A stretch of DNA of 64,000 bases from Prochlorococcus sp. RS04 (GCF_001989455.1 NZ_CP018346.1:1054001-1118000); one strand, 5' to 3'. Counted from the first letter of the stretch, positions 50,660-63,394 are shown. The notes: generated from the sequence alone by a model not told the origin. Numbers and translations are program-made.

Positions 50660-51901
50660 TTAAGGTAGAAAACTAACAAAATTATTATTTAAATTTCTAT
50701 TTGAAAAATAAATATTTATGTAGTTAAAAATCTCTGGGTCATTAAAATTCATATTTTGGATCAAAATAGCAGGTTCTATAAAAGAAGCTTTGCTTCTTAC
50801 AAAAATCTCTTTTGCTGCTAATTTACCTAGAATTTTTGTAGAGTAAATTGCGATTGCAGCTTGAATAATTGCTATGGGTCCATAGGGTAATAATGAAAGC
50901 CCGTTAGTAAAAGGTGCTGTTAAAAGAATTAGTTTCTTAATAAGGTTCAAAGAGGTATTTACGCCGACTTGAGTGATTCCTATACATAAATTATTAATGG
51001 ATAATTTTTTAAATATTTTCCTTGTAGATTCACCTTTCAACTTTAAGCCGTAAATCTTACTTAATTCGTTAATCAATGCAGTATCTATTGCAAAACTACC
51101 AGCAACATCAAATAAAATAAAAGGATTTAGAGCTACTGCCGATGCCTTGATAGTCGAGAATTTACCAATAGTTGATTGAGCTAATTTCTGCCTCCTTTTC
51201 AATCTTTGCTCTTTTATTTTTAGAAACAATTTGTCAGCTAATTGAATAGAATTTAGTGTTAATAGTATGTCACCATATTGATTAATTAATTTTGCTACGT
51301 AATTTTCAAGATTGTTTTCATTATTAATAATTATTGGAATATTTAAATCTTTTGGAAGCTTAAACTTTATATTTTCAATTATTTCTTTTAATTCATTTTT
51401 ATTATATAGATCGATTTTGTTTAATATTAAAATAATTTTTTTTCCATCTTTTATAAAAGAGCTGATTTCGTTTAACTCATTTCTATTTAAATCTCCCGAA
51501 ACTATAAAAAGAATAAGATCTGAATGATTTATGAAAGAGTAAACTTTATCTGGAAATTTAATATTGCAGAAATCAAATCCTGGAGAATCTAGAAGCTCTA
51601 AACTATTGAGTGTTTGATCTTTAAGAGTCCATGTTTCCGATTGTATTTCTTTTGTGGTCCCATTAATAATATCTGTTTTGAATATTTCTTTTTTTAATAA
51701 AGAATTTAAAACAGATGATTTTCCTACACCTGATTTACCATATGCTCCAATTCTTAATTTTTTTTCTTTGAGTCTTAAAAGTTGTTGATTAAAAGAAATT
51801 ATTTCTCTATTAAGAAAACTTTTTTCATAATTGGTAAGATCAATAGTCTCCCACCATTTTTTTAAAAGTAAATAATTTTCTTGAATTTTAAAATGTTTCA
51901 T
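50660..51901 (-). CDS. Era-like GTPase with C-terminal membrane-type domain (DUF697-like)
   Basis: A 413-residue GTP-binding protein. The G domain has G1 GKSGVGKSS (55-63), G3 DSPG (105-108) and G4 NKID (161-164). The C-terminal half contains hydrophobic segments (ALNPFILFDVAGSFAIDTAL, KLILLTAPFTNGLSLLPYGP) of the DUF697 kind, which suggests membrane association. It overlaps the CNNM gene by 4 bases and lies before nadD. Similar GTPases in cyanobacteria and plastids are uncharacterised. Confidence 0.85.
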   Translation of the reverse strand: MKHFKIQENYLLLKKWWETIDLTNYEKSFLNREIISFNQQLLRLKEKKLRIGAYGKSGVGKSSVLNSLLKKEIFKTDIINGTTKEIQSETWTLKDQTLNSLELLDSPGFDFCNIKFPDKVYSFINHSDLILFIVSGDLNRNELNEISSFIKDGKKIILILNKIDLYNKNELKEIIENIKFKLPKDLNIPIIINNENNLENYVAKLINQYGDILLTLNSIQLADKLFLKIKEQRLKRRQKLAQSTIGKFSTIKASAVALNPFILFDVAGSFAIDTALINELSKIYGLKLKGESTRKIFKKLSINNLCIGITQVGVNTSLNLIKKLILLTAPFTNGLSLLPYGPIAIIQAAIAIYSTKILGKLAAKEIFVRSKASFIEPAILIQNMNFNDPEIFNYINIYFSNRNLNNNFVSFLP

Positions 51902-52881
51902 GATTTATTCTTCCACCAACCGGCTAATACAGATAAAACAGCTTCTGCACCAATAATTCCAACGAATCCCCCGAACTCATCTACTACTACTTTCACTCCT
52001 TTATGATTTTTGTCAAATTTAGTTAATAATTGATCTGCTTTAATCATTTCGGGAATGTAGTCCACAGGTTCGCAAATTTCTGATAATAATTTTTTACTCT
52101 CCCCATTAATTAACTCTACCAACATTTTTTCACGCTTTACTACCCCTTGTATTTTGTCAACTTTATCTCCCAAAATAACCCACCATGGAGAATTATCAGC
52201 CATTATAAGTTTTGAAATTTTTTCAAGATTCGAAGACCCATCAAGACAAGGTGCTGATACTCTAGGGATCATTAAATCTTTAGCTTTTAAATCATTTAAT
52301 TGAAAAACCTTAAATATCATTGCTGCTTCATCAGCTTCTATCAAACCTTTTTGACTCCCAATTTTTGCCATTTGTCTAATTTCCTCTTCATCTGTTGAAA
52401 TTTCATTTTCTGCAGTAATAACTGGAAATATTTGTTCAATTAATACTAAAAATGGTCTCATTAAAGTATGCAATACCCTCAAGATAGGAACTGCTAATAA
52501 TGCTATTTGAACTGAGAATCTTGTACCAAGAGCCTTAGGTAGTACTTCTCCAACTAAGACGACTAGTACATAAAAAGAAATTGAAAATAGGGTTAGGCCA
52601 TAACTACTATTAATAACCAATGCTCCATATACACCTAAAATAAGACTTCCAATTATGTTAAATCCATTATTAGTAATAGTAATGACAGTTAATGTCCTTC
52701 CAAGATGTTTTCTAAGTTTAAGGAGTTGATTTGCAGAACTTTTTGGTTTTTGTTTAGAGGCTATCTCTAGAATACGAATTGAATTAACAGCTAAAAAAGC
52801 AGCTTCTACTCCCGAACAACATGCTGACCCAATTAAAATAATAATTATAAGAACAACTAAACCGTAAACACTTGGTTCCAT
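51898..52881 (-). CDS. CNNM/CorC-family (DUF21 plus CBS) transporter
   Basis: A 327-residue membrane protein with an N-terminal DUF21 domain of three to four spans (VYGLVVLIIIILIGSACCSG, GLTLFSISFYVLVVLVGEVLP) and a cytoplasmic pair of CBS domains (from about residue 200: LKAKDLMIPRV, then VVVDEFGGFVGIIG). The usual C-terminal CorC/HlyC domain is missing, giving the short form. Family members move Mg2+ or Co2+. It heads the unit CNNM-GTPase-nadD-nadE. Confidence 0.88.
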   Translation of the reverse strand: MEPSVYGLVVLIIIILIGSACCSGVEAAFLAVNSIRILEIASKQKPKSSANQLLKLRKHLGRTLTVITITNNGFNIIGSLILGVYGALVINSSYGLTLFSISFYVLVVLVGEVLPKALGTRFSVQIALLAVPILRVLHTLMRPFLVLIEQIFPVITAENEISTDEEEIRQMAKIGSQKGLIEADEAAMIFKVFQLNDLKAKDLMIPRVSAPCLDGSSNLEKISKLIMADNSPWWVILGDKVDKIQGVVKREKMLVELINGESKKLLSEICEPVDYIPEMIKADQLLTKFDKNHKGVKVVVDEFGGFVGIIGAEAVLSVLAGWWKNKS

Positions 52882-52955
52882 TAAAATAGATTAGATACTA
52901 AATCGGTATTAATTCATTCTTCCATTTTTTTTTTAAACACGCCAATACACTATCT

Positions 52956-54281
52956 ATGTTTAAACCTGAAAATAAAGTTTTTGAAGAAAGAAGAGAAATC
53001 TTTCTCAATAAATTAAATGGAAAAGCTGCTATTATCCCTGGTGCTAATCTCGTAAAGCATCATGCTGATTGTGAATATCCTTTTAGACAAGATAGTAATT
53101 TTTGGTATTTAACCGGTTTCGATGAGCCAGATGCAATCGCTCTTTTCTTATCGCATAAGCCAAAGGGAGAGAGATTTATTATGTTTGTTGCTCCTAAAGA
53201 TGTTATAAGCGAAGTCTGGCATGGCTTTAGATGGGGTTTAGAAGGCGCTGAAAAAGAGTTTAATGCTGATAAGGCTCATTCTATAAACGAATTAAGAGAT
53301 TTTCTCCCAGCCTATATCAATGGTTCTGATGAACTCGTTTTTTCTATTGGTAAGCATCCATCAGTTGAGAAAATAATATTGGAAATTTTTTCAAAACAAC
53401 TTGAAAATCGCTCAAGATTAGGCATTGGTGGAAATTCTATAAAATCTCCAGAAATTTATTTAAATGAGATGAGATTAATTAAAAGTGAATTTGAAATTAA
53501 GAGAATGAGAGAGGCTATACGAATCTCGGCCGAAGCTCATGAATTAGTTAGAGAATCTATCTCATCAAAGAAAAATGAAAGACAAATTCAGGGTCTTCTA
53601 GAGGGATTTTTTCTGGAAAAAGGGGCTAGAGGACCAGCTTATAACTCAATTGTTGCATCAGGGGATAATGCCTGTATTTTGCATTACACTTCAAATAACT
53701 CACCCTTGAAGAAGGAAGATTTATTGTTAGTGGATGCTGGTTGCTCACTTATTGATTATTACAATGGAGACATAACAAGAACTATTCCAATTGGTGGTAA
53801 ATTTTCTAATGAGCAAAAAGTTATCTATGAAATTGTATTGAGTGCTCAGAAAAATGCAATTAAAAGTGCTGTAAAGGGATCGAATTCTAGTCATGTTCAT
53901 AATGTTGCTTTAACAATTCTCATAGAGGGATTAAAAGAGATTGGTTTATTGTCAGGAAGTACTGAGGAGATAATTGAGTCTCAATCTTATAAACATCTTT
54001 ACATGCATAGAACTGGACATTGGCTCGGCTTAGATGTTCATGATGTTGGAGCATACAGAATGGGGGATTATGAAGTGCCATTACAGAATGGAATGATTCT
54101 TACTGTAGAACCTGGGATCTATATAAGTGATAGGATCCCAGTACCTGAGGGACAACCCCCTATAGATGAGAAATGGAAAGGCATAGGAATTAGAATAGAA
54201 GACGATGTCTTGGTTACAGATACAAACCCAGAAGTTTTAAGTATTGCTGCACTAAAAGAAATTTCCGATTTAGAATTTTGA
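52956..54281 (+). CDS. pepP: Aminopeptidase P (Xaa-Pro aminopeptidase)
   Basis: Metallopeptidase removing residues ahead of proline, 441 residues. The N-terminal domain has FRQDSNFWYLTGFDEPDA. The catalytic pita-bread domain shows metal ligands in LVDAGCSLIDYYNGDITRT (two Asp), HRTGHWLGLDVHDVG (His), TVEPGIY (Glu) and GIRIEDDVLVT (Glu). It diverges from the CNNM gene with 74 bases between. Confidence 0.95.
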   Translation: MFKPENKVFEERREIFLNKLNGKAAIIPGANLVKHHADCEYPFRQDSNFWYLTGFDEPDAIALFLSHKPKGERFIMFVAPKDVISEVWHGFRWGLEGAEKEFNADKAHSINELRDFLPAYINGSDELVFSIGKHPSVEKIILEIFSKQLENRSRLGIGGNSIKSPEIYLNEMRLIKSEFEIKRMREAIRISAEAHELVRESISSKKNERQIQGLLEGFFLEKGARGPAYNSIVASGDNACILHYTSNNSPLKKEDLLLVDAGCSLIDYYNGDITRTIPIGGKFSNEQKVIYEIVLSAQKNAIKSAVKGSNSSHVHNVALTILIEGLKEIGLLSGSTEEIIESQSYKHLYMHRTGHWLGLDVHDVGAYRMGDYEVPLQNGMILTVEPGIYISDRIPVPEGQPPIDEKWKGIGIRIEDDVLVTDTNPEVLSIAALKEISDLEF

Positions 54282-54335
54282 AATTTGACTTATCAAGTTA
54301 TTAGATTTATTTTTTATTAAGTTTAAAGCTCAAAA

Positions 54336-54494
54336 ATGAATAAGTCCGATTCATATGATTCGAAACTCTCTCAAGCAAGAGGCTTAGCTAGTCAGCTTGG
54401 CATGTTCGCAGAAGAAAACGATATCCCCAAGGATCTTTGGGATGCATTGGAAGCCACTATTTATGATTTTTATGATGTATCTCATGATAGATAA
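54336..54494 (+). CDS. Small acidic protein of unknown function
   Basis: A 52-residue ORF starting MNKSDSYDSKLSQARGLASQ. It is acidic and probably helical (GLASQLGMFAEEN, DLWDALEATIYDFYD), with no membrane span. It lies 54 bases after pepP and 106 before the PSRP-3 gene on the same strand. The even amino-acid composition and helical pattern make it look real rather than chance. No family recognised. Confidence 0.65.
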   Translation: MNKSDSYDSKLSQARGLASQLGMFAEENDIPKDLWDALEATIYDFYDVSHDR

Positions 54495-54600
54495 AAATTC
54501 TATTTAGAAGATATCGATAACTAAAATCAAGAAATTTTGAATAATTCGATCAAAATGTCTCCATAAACTGATAAATTATTTATTGAATCTAAATAAGTGA

Positions 54601-55077
54601 ATGACTTCATCAGATAAGTTAAATCAAAATTCAATGGAAAAAAAAGAGAAAAACAGTGATGCACCAAACTCTAAAAATTCTTCTCCTAATTCAGGAATGA
54701 TGGGTGCCACAGCTGTATTGGCAGCCGCCACAATTGATGAAGATGGGGTACCTACGGGTTATACCCCTAAACCTGATGAAGGAAGGTTCATAATTAAAGT
54801 ATTGTGGTTACCAGATAATGTTGCTCTAGCAGTGGATCAAATAGTAGGTGGAGGCCCTAGTCCTCTTACTGCTTATTATTTTTGGCCAAGAGATGATGCT
54901 TGGGAAAAATTAAAAAGTGAACTTGAGAATAAAGGTTGGATTACAGATAACGAAAGAGTAGAAATTTTGAATAAAGCTACTGAAGTGATAAATTATTGGC
55001 AAGAAGAAGGTAAGACAAAAAAATTAGAAGAAGCCAAATTAAAGTTTCCCGAAGTAACTTTTTGTGGAACCGCTTAA
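54601..55077 (+). CDS. ycf65: Probable plastid-type 30S ribosomal protein PSRP-3 (Ycf65)
   Basis: A 158-residue protein. The C-terminal ~95 residues match PSRP-3/Ycf65: [40 protein letters not shown] and [14 protein letters not shown]. It associates with the 30S subunit in cyanobacteria and plastids. The N-terminal ~60 residues are extra: a Lys/Asn/Ser-rich start, then [20 protein letters not shown]. It ends 3 bases from the convergent atpC. Confidence 0.92.
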   Translation: MTSSDKLNQNSMEKKEKNSDAPNSKNSSPNSGMMGATAVLAAATIDEDGVPTGYTPKPDEGRFIIKVLWLPDNVALAVDQIVGGGPSPLTAYYFWPRDDAWEKLKSELENKGWITDNERVEILNKATEVINYWQEEGKTKKLEEAKLKFPEVTFCGTA

Positions 55078-55080
55078 AGA

Positions 55081-55485
55081 TTAGTTCTTTGCAGCTTGAA
55101 TTCTAGCCTCAGCCTTGGAAACCTCTTTCAAGGCTTTAATTTTTTCTGGATTTTTTTCATTTTCAGAAAATTTGCTAATTGCTAATTTTGCTTCTTTAAG
55201 ATCTTGTTCAGCATTTTGAACATTAATTTCAGAACCAATTTCAGCATTATTTACTAAAACTATAACTTCATCTGATTCAATTTCAGCGAAGCCTCCCATA
55301 AGAGCTATTGATTTCCACTGGGAATTCATTCTTAGCCTTAAAACGCCAATATCTATAGCAGTAACTAAAGAGATATGCCCTGGGAGTATACCAAGTTGAC
55401 CAGTAGTACTAGGAAGGATTACTTCTTCAGCTTCGCCTTGATAAACATTTTTATTAGGAGCTAAAACTTTTAGAGAAATTGCCAT
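55081..55485 (-). CDS. atpC: ATP synthase F1 subunit epsilon
   Basis: Rotor subunit that also inhibits ATP hydrolysis. The 134-residue protein starts [20 protein letters not shown] and has [20 protein letters not shown], the N-terminal beta sandwich. The helical C-terminal part ([18 protein letters not shown]) is the inhibitory hairpin. It is downstream of atpD, 38 bases away, forming the second ATP synthase cluster. Cyanobacterial synonym: atpE. Confidence 0.97.
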   Translation of the reverse strand: MAISLKVLAPNKNVYQGEAEEVILPSTTGQLGILPGHISLVTAIDIGVLRLRMNSQWKSIALMGGFAEIESDEVIVLVNNAEIGSEINVQNAEQDLKEAKLAISKFSENEKNPEKIKALKEVSKAEARIQAAKN

Positions 55486-55523
55486 TAATTTAAGATTATT
55501 GAAGGTTAAATATATTTAAGTAT

Positions 55524-56987
<1,464 letters not shown>

Positions 56988-57069
56988 TTATTGATTGGTG
57001 ATGAATAGCTGATTTAAACAGCTGATAATCCGAAAATACTACCACCTAATGGGTAGATTCGTTAAATGG

Positions 57070-57085
57070 GTTCGGCCACCCGCAC
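57070..57085 (+). promoter_or_regulatory. K-box upstream of groES
   Basis: GTTCGGCCACCCGCAC fits the cyanobacterial K-box pattern GTTCGG-NNAN-CCNNAC at every defined base. It lies 118 bases before the groES ATG. No CIRCE element (TTAGCACTC-N9-GAGTGCTAA) is visible in the 218-base region. The K-box has been linked to light and heat control of groE where HrcA/CIRCE is absent. Confidence 0.6.
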
Positions 57086-57202
57086 AGTTTAAGTATGGTT
57101 TAATTGCCGCTTTGCAGATTATGTTGTTGATGATACGGATGGAGAACTTCTCTTTCCTTTTTTATGACGCAAAGCGTCTCAATCATGATCCTCCATTAAT
57201 CT

Positions 57203-57514
57203 ATGGCAGCTGTTTCACTTACGGTCTCTACAGTAAAACCACTGGGAGATAGAATATTTATTAAAGTTTCCGCATCTGAGGAAAAAACTGCTGGGGGCAT
57301 TCTTTTGCCTGATTCAGCTAAAGAAAAACCACAGGTTGGAGAAGTTGCTCAGGTGGGCCCTGGCAAACTTAATGACGATGGTTCTCGACAAACTCCAGAA
57401 GTGAGTATTGGCGATAAAGTTTTGTACAGCAAATATGCTGGCACAGACATTAAATTGGGAGGAGATGAATATGTCTTGCTCTCAGAAAAGGATATTTTAG
57501 CTGTAGTAAGCTAA
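57203..57514 (+). CDS. groES: Co-chaperonin GroES
   Basis: Lid of the GroEL folding chamber. The 103-residue protein has [12 protein letters not shown], the mobile loop [19 protein letters not shown] and the C-terminal [14 protein letters not shown]. It is 51 bases ahead of groEL. An upstream reading of the frame exists, but the ATG at 57203 gives the normal start. Confidence 0.98.
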
Positions 57515-57538
57515 AATATTTGTTTCAAAAATTATTAA

Positions 57539-59203
<1,665 letters not shown>

Positions 59204-59231
59204 ACTAAACAATAGTTTTCAATAAATTTTT

Positions 59232-59261
59232 AAAGGGATCATTCAATATGGTCCTTTTTTT
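59232..59261 (+). terminator. Intrinsic terminator of groES-groEL
   Basis: AAAGGGATCA (59232-59241) pairs with TGGTCCTTT (59249-59257) with one bulged G and one G-T pair around the 7-base loop TTCAATA, and runs into T7 (59255-59261). It begins 28 bases after the groEL stop. The clearest terminator in the window. Confidence 0.8.
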
Positions 59262-59270
59262 ATTTAAGTT

Positions 59271-59498
59271 TTATGAAATCCAACCAGCGCTAAGAATAAT
59301 TGCTAGAGACAAAAATATCACTAAAAAAGTCCAAGTTATTTTGTTTAGAGAGGCTTCTGCACTACTTGCGCTGTTGAACATAGAGCTTCCACTGGCTGCT
59401 ATTCCTCCCATTCCATCACCTTTGGGACTATGAAGTAAAACTAACAGAATGAGAAGAACTCCAGAAAATACCCAAATCCAACTAATAATTTGAATCAT
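59271..59498 (-). CDS. secG: Preprotein translocase subunit SecG
   Basis: Small subunit of the SecYEG channel, 75 residues. Two membrane spans (IISWIWVFSGVLLILLVLLH, residues 4-23; WTFLVIFLSLAIILSAGW, near the C-terminus) flank a glycine/serine-rich loop with SPKGDGMGGIAASGSSMF, the family's hallmark. It follows gpmI by 23 bases and converges with groEL, separated by the terminator. Confidence 0.94.
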   Translation of the reverse strand: MIQIISWIWVFSGVLLILLVLLHSPKGDGMGGIAASGSSMFNSASSAEASLNKITWTFLVIFLSLAIILSAGWIS

Positions 59499-59521
59499 TG
59501 CTTAAAAAACTTTTATATACT

Positions 59522-61144
59522 TTAAACGTGTTGAACGACCTTATTATAACCCTTCAACTCAATTTCTTGAATAAGCGATTTGCCTGTCATTTCTCTTGGT
59601 ACTGGTAGATTTAATAATTGCAATAAAGTGGGAGCAATATCTGCAAGGCCCGCGTTTTCTCTTAAATTAATTTCGTTTCCCATATTTGGTATTTTTCTTT
59701 TTTCACCTTCAATCAAAATTAATGGAACTTTATTAATTGTGTGTGCTGTCCATGGTTCTCCTTCAGATCCTTTCATTACCTCTGCGTTACCATGATCGGC
59801 CGTAATAACAATGCTTCCGCCCATTTCTCCAGTAGCATTCACTATTTGACCTATACATTTATCTACTTTTTCTATAGCTTTAATCGTTGCATCCATGTTG
59901 CCTGTATGACCAACCATATCAGGATTGGCAAAATTGATTACAACAAAAGCATAATTCCCGCTTTTAATTGCTTTAGAGCAACTAATAGTTAATTCCTCAG
60001 CAGACATTTCGGGTTTCATATCATAGGTTGCGACTCTTGGAGATGGAATCAAATGTCTCTCTTCTCCTGGTAAGGGTATTTCAACTCCTCCATTGAAAAA
60101 GTATGTTACGTGAGGATATTTTTCAGTTTCCGCGGTTCTATATTGTTTAAGTCCGTTTTCTGAAACTATTTGGCCTATAAAATTATTGAGTGATTCAGGA
60201 GGGAATGCAACTTTAACGGGAAAGTTGGGATCATATTGAGTAAAAGTAACAAAATCTAGATTTGGATAATTTTTTCTTTCAAAGTCTGAGAATTCATTGT
60301 CTGAAAGGGATTTGACTATTTGTCTTGCTCTGTCTGGACGAAAGTTAAAGCAAATCAAACTATCTCCATCTTTAAGATAGTTTTCAGACATTCGTATGGG
60401 CTCTATAAATTCATCGGTTATGTTTTTGGCATAACTTTTTTCTATGTAATCCTTGGGAGAAAAATTTGTTACTTGAATATCTGGATCAGTCAAATTAGAG
60501 TATGCTTTTTCTGTTCTATCCCATAAAAGATTTCTATCCATTATCCAGTATCTTCCGCATATGGAAGCTATTTCGCCTACGTTATATTTTTTTATACATG
60601 ATTCTATTTGATTTAAATATTTTGAAGCACTTTTTGCAGGAGTATCTCTACCATCAGTAATAATATGGATTGCAACTTTTTTAAGTTTATTATCAGATGC
60701 CCATTGTATTAAACCTAATAAATGATCGATATGACTATGAACTCCTCCATCAGAACATAATCCCATGATATGTAAAGTAGAATTATTTTTCTTTAATGAA
60801 GCAGCCATCTCTTTTAACTCATTGACCAAGCCTAATTGATTATTTTTTACAATATTCGAAATCCTTACGAGTTCTTGTTGTATTATTCTTCCCGAACCAA
60901 TAGTAAGGTGCCCCACCTCTGAATTGCCCATTTGACCATCTGGTAAGCCTACATCAGATCCACTAGCACTTATAAGAGTGTGGGGGTAAGCATGCCACAA
61001 TGAATCCATGATTGGTGTACTGGCACTTTTTATAGCATTATCTGATTTTTCTTTTCGATATCCCCATCCGTCTAGTATTGCAAGAACTACAGGGCTCTGA
61101 GGAACACTTAAACTTTTTATATTTTTGCTGCTAATCTTTGACAT
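59522..61144 (-). CDS. gpmI: 2,3-bisphosphoglycerate-independent phosphoglycerate mutase
   Basis: Interconverts 3- and 2-phosphoglycerate using two Mn2+. The 540-residue protein belongs to the alkaline phosphatase superfamily, with Asp25 in AILDGWGYR, the phosphorylated Ser75 in [36 protein letters not shown] and the metal site [11 protein letters not shown]. It is cotranscribed with secG and diverges from pyrR across 137 bases. Confidence 0.97.
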   Translation of the reverse strand: MSKISSKNIKSLSVPQSPVVLAILDGWGYRKEKSDNAIKSASTPIMDSLWHAYPHTLISASGSDVGLPDGQMGNSEVGHLTIGSGRIIQQELVRISNIVKNNQLGLVNELKEMAASLKKNNSTLHIMGLCSDGGVHSHIDHLLGLIQWASDNKLKKVAIHIITDGRDTPAKSASKYLNQIESCIKKYNVGEIASICGRYWIMDRNLLWDRTEKAYSNLTDPDIQVTNFSPKDYIEKSYAKNITDEFIEPIRMSENYLKDGDSLICFNFRPDRARQIVKSLSDNEFSDFERKNYPNLDFVTFTQYDPNFPVKVAFPPESLNNFIGQIVSENGLKQYRTAETEKYPHVTYFFNGGVEIPLPGEERHLIPSPRVATYDMKPEMSAEELTISCSKAIKSGNYAFVVINFANPDMVGHTGNMDATIKAIEKVDKCIGQIVNATGEMGGSIVITADHGNAEVMKGSEGEPWTAHTINKVPLILIEGEKRKIPNMGNEINLRENAGLADIAPTLLQLLNLPVPREMTGKSLIQEIELKGYNKVVQHV

Positions 61145-61281
61145 ATTTAGATCAAATTCATTGTTAACTGATCCAACCTTAAATCTAGCTTCAAACGTTA
61201 CTCTTTAACAATTTATATTTAACATAGTTAGCTTTTGCTAATTTATGAAAATATAAGATTAATTTTATTTCTTGATAAATC

Positions 61282-61818
61282 ATGTCCAAGAAGTCAAAAA
61301 AGATTGTAATACTTACTGAAGTTGAACTTAGAAAAACTATTTCGCGTTTAACTTGCGAAATTATCGAAAAAGTAAAAAAACTGGATAACCTTCTATTGAT
61401 TGGTATCCCAACAAGAGGAATTGCTCTTACCGAAGTGCTAGAAAAGGAATTATTCTCTAGAACAGGTTTAAGAGTTAGAAAAGGAACAATTGATCCAACT
61501 TTTTATAGAGATGACCAAAATAGAGTTGGAACTCGCCCAATACAAGCTGCTGATATTCCAACTCCTATTGAGAAAAAAGAAATTCTTTTAATAGATGATG
61601 TAATTTACACAGGTAGAACAATTAGAGCTGCAATGGATGCTTTATATTCATGGGGCAGACCTCAAAGGGTGATGTTATTAGTAATGGTAGATAGAGGTCA
61701 TAGAGAATTACCCATTCAGCCAGATTTTTGTGGTAAAAAAGTGCCAACTAGTAAAATAGAAAGTATTCGTTTACGTTTAAATAATGTTGATAATGAAGAA
61801 GGAGTTTTTCTTGAATAG
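61282..61818 (+). CDS. pyrR: PyrR: pyrimidine operon regulator/uracil phosphoribosyltransferase
   Basis: A 178-residue PRTase-fold protein. It has ELRKTISRLTCEIIEK near the start, LIGIPTRGIALTEVLEK, the PRPP-binding loop ILLIDDVIYTGRTIRAAMDAL (read in part) and VMLLVMVDRGHRELPIQPDF. These match PyrR, which binds pyr mRNA in Gram-positives and has UPRT activity. No pyr gene is adjacent, so the RNA-binding role here is unproven. A 7-pair stem with a TTTT loop (61226-61243) lies 40 bases upstream. Confidence 0.93.
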   Translation: MSKKSKKIVILTEVELRKTISRLTCEIIEKVKKLDNLLLIGIPTRGIALTEVLEKELFSRTGLRVRKGTIDPTFYRDDQNRVGTRPIQAADIPTPIEKKEILLIDDVIYTGRTIRAAMDALYSWGRPQRVMLLVMVDRGHRELPIQPDFCGKKVPTSKIESIRLRLNNVDNEEGVFLE

Positions 61819-61825
61819 CTATCCT

Positions 61826-63394
61826 TCAGAAGATATTTCCTAAATTATATTCTCCAAAAAATTCATCTTTAACATCAAAACACTTAACCAATAAATCAGC
61901 ATTTTTCGTAATTTTAAAAAAAAGTTTTAAAGTATCTTCTCCAATATTAGATTTATTTTTTAAAACTATTTTGAGTGGTTTTTTGTCCCATTTTATAATT
62001 TCTTCTTCATTTTGAATCTCTGATAACTTAGGTAATCCATTTTCAAAAATGACATCATATGTTCTTTCTTTTTGTGACTCTCCAATTATTATTTCGAATA
62101 TTTTTTGATTGTTTTTACTGGCTTGAAGTATCAGTTTAAAGGGTGTTTCTGTTGGCCATGTTTGTCCTTTGCAAAAAATAGGATGCCAAAAGTGTTTTTG
62201 CTCTCTTTTATTAAATAATCTTATAGATAACCCTTTGTTTAATATGTCTTTAATTTTTACTCCCGGGGTCATTGCTAAAGCTCCCAAAGCTATTGATTCA
62301 ATAGGGGGTGGCGACTTTATTTGAATTTTTGGAATTTTTTTTGTTATCCATTCTTTAATTAGTGGTATTTGAGTTCCTCCACCAACCAAGACTATTGCAT
62401 TTAAGTCTTCAACTGTGCAAAATTTACCTCTTGCTTGATTTAATAAATCTTTTAGTAAAGAGTTAAGGTGATTAAGGAAATTATTTTCAATGAGTATTTT
62501 CTCAAATATTTCTTTACTAAGATAAAATTCACTTTCGTTATTTTTTTCAGTAAATAATTTAATTGGATATTTATTTTCATATTTGATTACAGATGAGCTG
62601 AGTTTACATTTTATTTTTTCTGCCTTAGAAAGATTATTAATATAATTACTACCTGGAATAAAATAATCAACTATCCATTGATCAATATCTTTCCCACCAA
62701 TTTTTGAACCTGTTTTGCCAATTATTTCAGCACACCTTATTTTTTGTTTTGAAATTGAGCTTACATCATTACCTTTAAATTTTAATAGTTCAGCTATTGG
62801 ACCAGATTTTCCTTCTCCTCCCTCTATTTTGACTATATTCATATCGACTGTACTTCCTCCAATATCTAATGTCATAATTTTTGAGCCAAAGGGTACATTT
62901 ATTCCTAAACTTGCCGCAGTAGGCTCATCAACAAGGGCTATTTCATCTACAGATATTTCCTCGCAAAGGTTAACTAACCATTCTCTGTATCCCTTATATG
63001 TATCAATGGGAGCAGTTAAAACAAGTCTTTTGATCTCATACTTGTGCGGAATGTTTGCCCACAAAATTTGAAAAAATTTTTCGCCACATTCATTAGGGTT
63101 TAAAATATTTTTTTGGTTAATTTTTTCAATAGAATTTCCAATTAATCTTTTAAAATTCGAATGAAAAAATAAATCAGAATTTGAGTCATCCCTCATCTTT
63201 AGAGCACTAACACCAATTTTTGTAATCTTTGAAGGTTCCTCAAACCAAACTGCTGAAGGAATAACACCCGGAGATGATGTAATATTCGGTATTTCAACTA
63301 AAACAGAATTTATATCTTTTTGATCTTGAAATGCAACGACAGTATTAGTGTTCCCTAAATCTATAGCAAGTGTTCCAGATAAACTTTCTTCCAT
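61826..63394 (-). CDS. Divergent Hsp70-family protein, short form
   Basis: A 522-residue protein with a complete Hsp70/actin ATPase domain: GTLAIDLGNTNTVVAF (phosphate 1), ALVDEPTAASLGI, MTLDIGGSTVDMNIVKIEGG (phosphate 2) and IVLVGGGTQIPLIKEWI (adenosine). DnaK has about 635 residues and DLGTTNS at the first motif. Here only about 150 residues follow the ATPase domain, so a beta subdomain may be present but the helical lid is missing. It is an Hsp70-like protein of cyanobacteria, partner and substrate unknown. It converges with pyrR, 7 bases apart. Confidence 0.88.
   Translation of the reverse strand: MEESLSGTLAIDLGNTNTVVAFQDQKDINSVLVEIPNITSSPGVIPSAVWFEEPSKITKIGVSALKMRDDSNSDLFFHSNFKRLIGNSIEKINQKNILNPNECGEKFFQILWANIPHKYEIKRLVLTAPIDTYKGYREWLVNLCEEISVDEIALVDEPTAASLGINVPFGSKIMTLDIGGSTVDMNIVKIEGGEGKSGPIAELLKFKGNDVSSISKQKIRCAEIIGKTGSKIGGKDIDQWIVDYFIPGSNYINNLSKAEKIKCKLSSSVIKYENKYPIKLFTEKNNESEFYLSKEIFEKILIENNFLNHLNSLLKDLLNQARGKFCTVEDLNAIVLVGGGTQIPLIKEWITKKIPKIQIKSPPPIESIALGALAMTPGVKIKDILNKGLSIRLFNKREQKHFWHPIFCKGQTWPTETPFKLILQASKNNQKIFEIIIGESQKERTYDVIFENGLPKLSEIQNEEEIIKWDKKPLKIVLKNKSNIGEDTLKLFFKITKNADLLVKCFDVKDEFFGEYNLGNIF

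Noticed and set aside
57061-57090. tRNA T-arm (GGTTCG)
   Set aside because: No acceptor stem, anticodon arm or CCA-end context surrounds it; the bases belong to the K-box.
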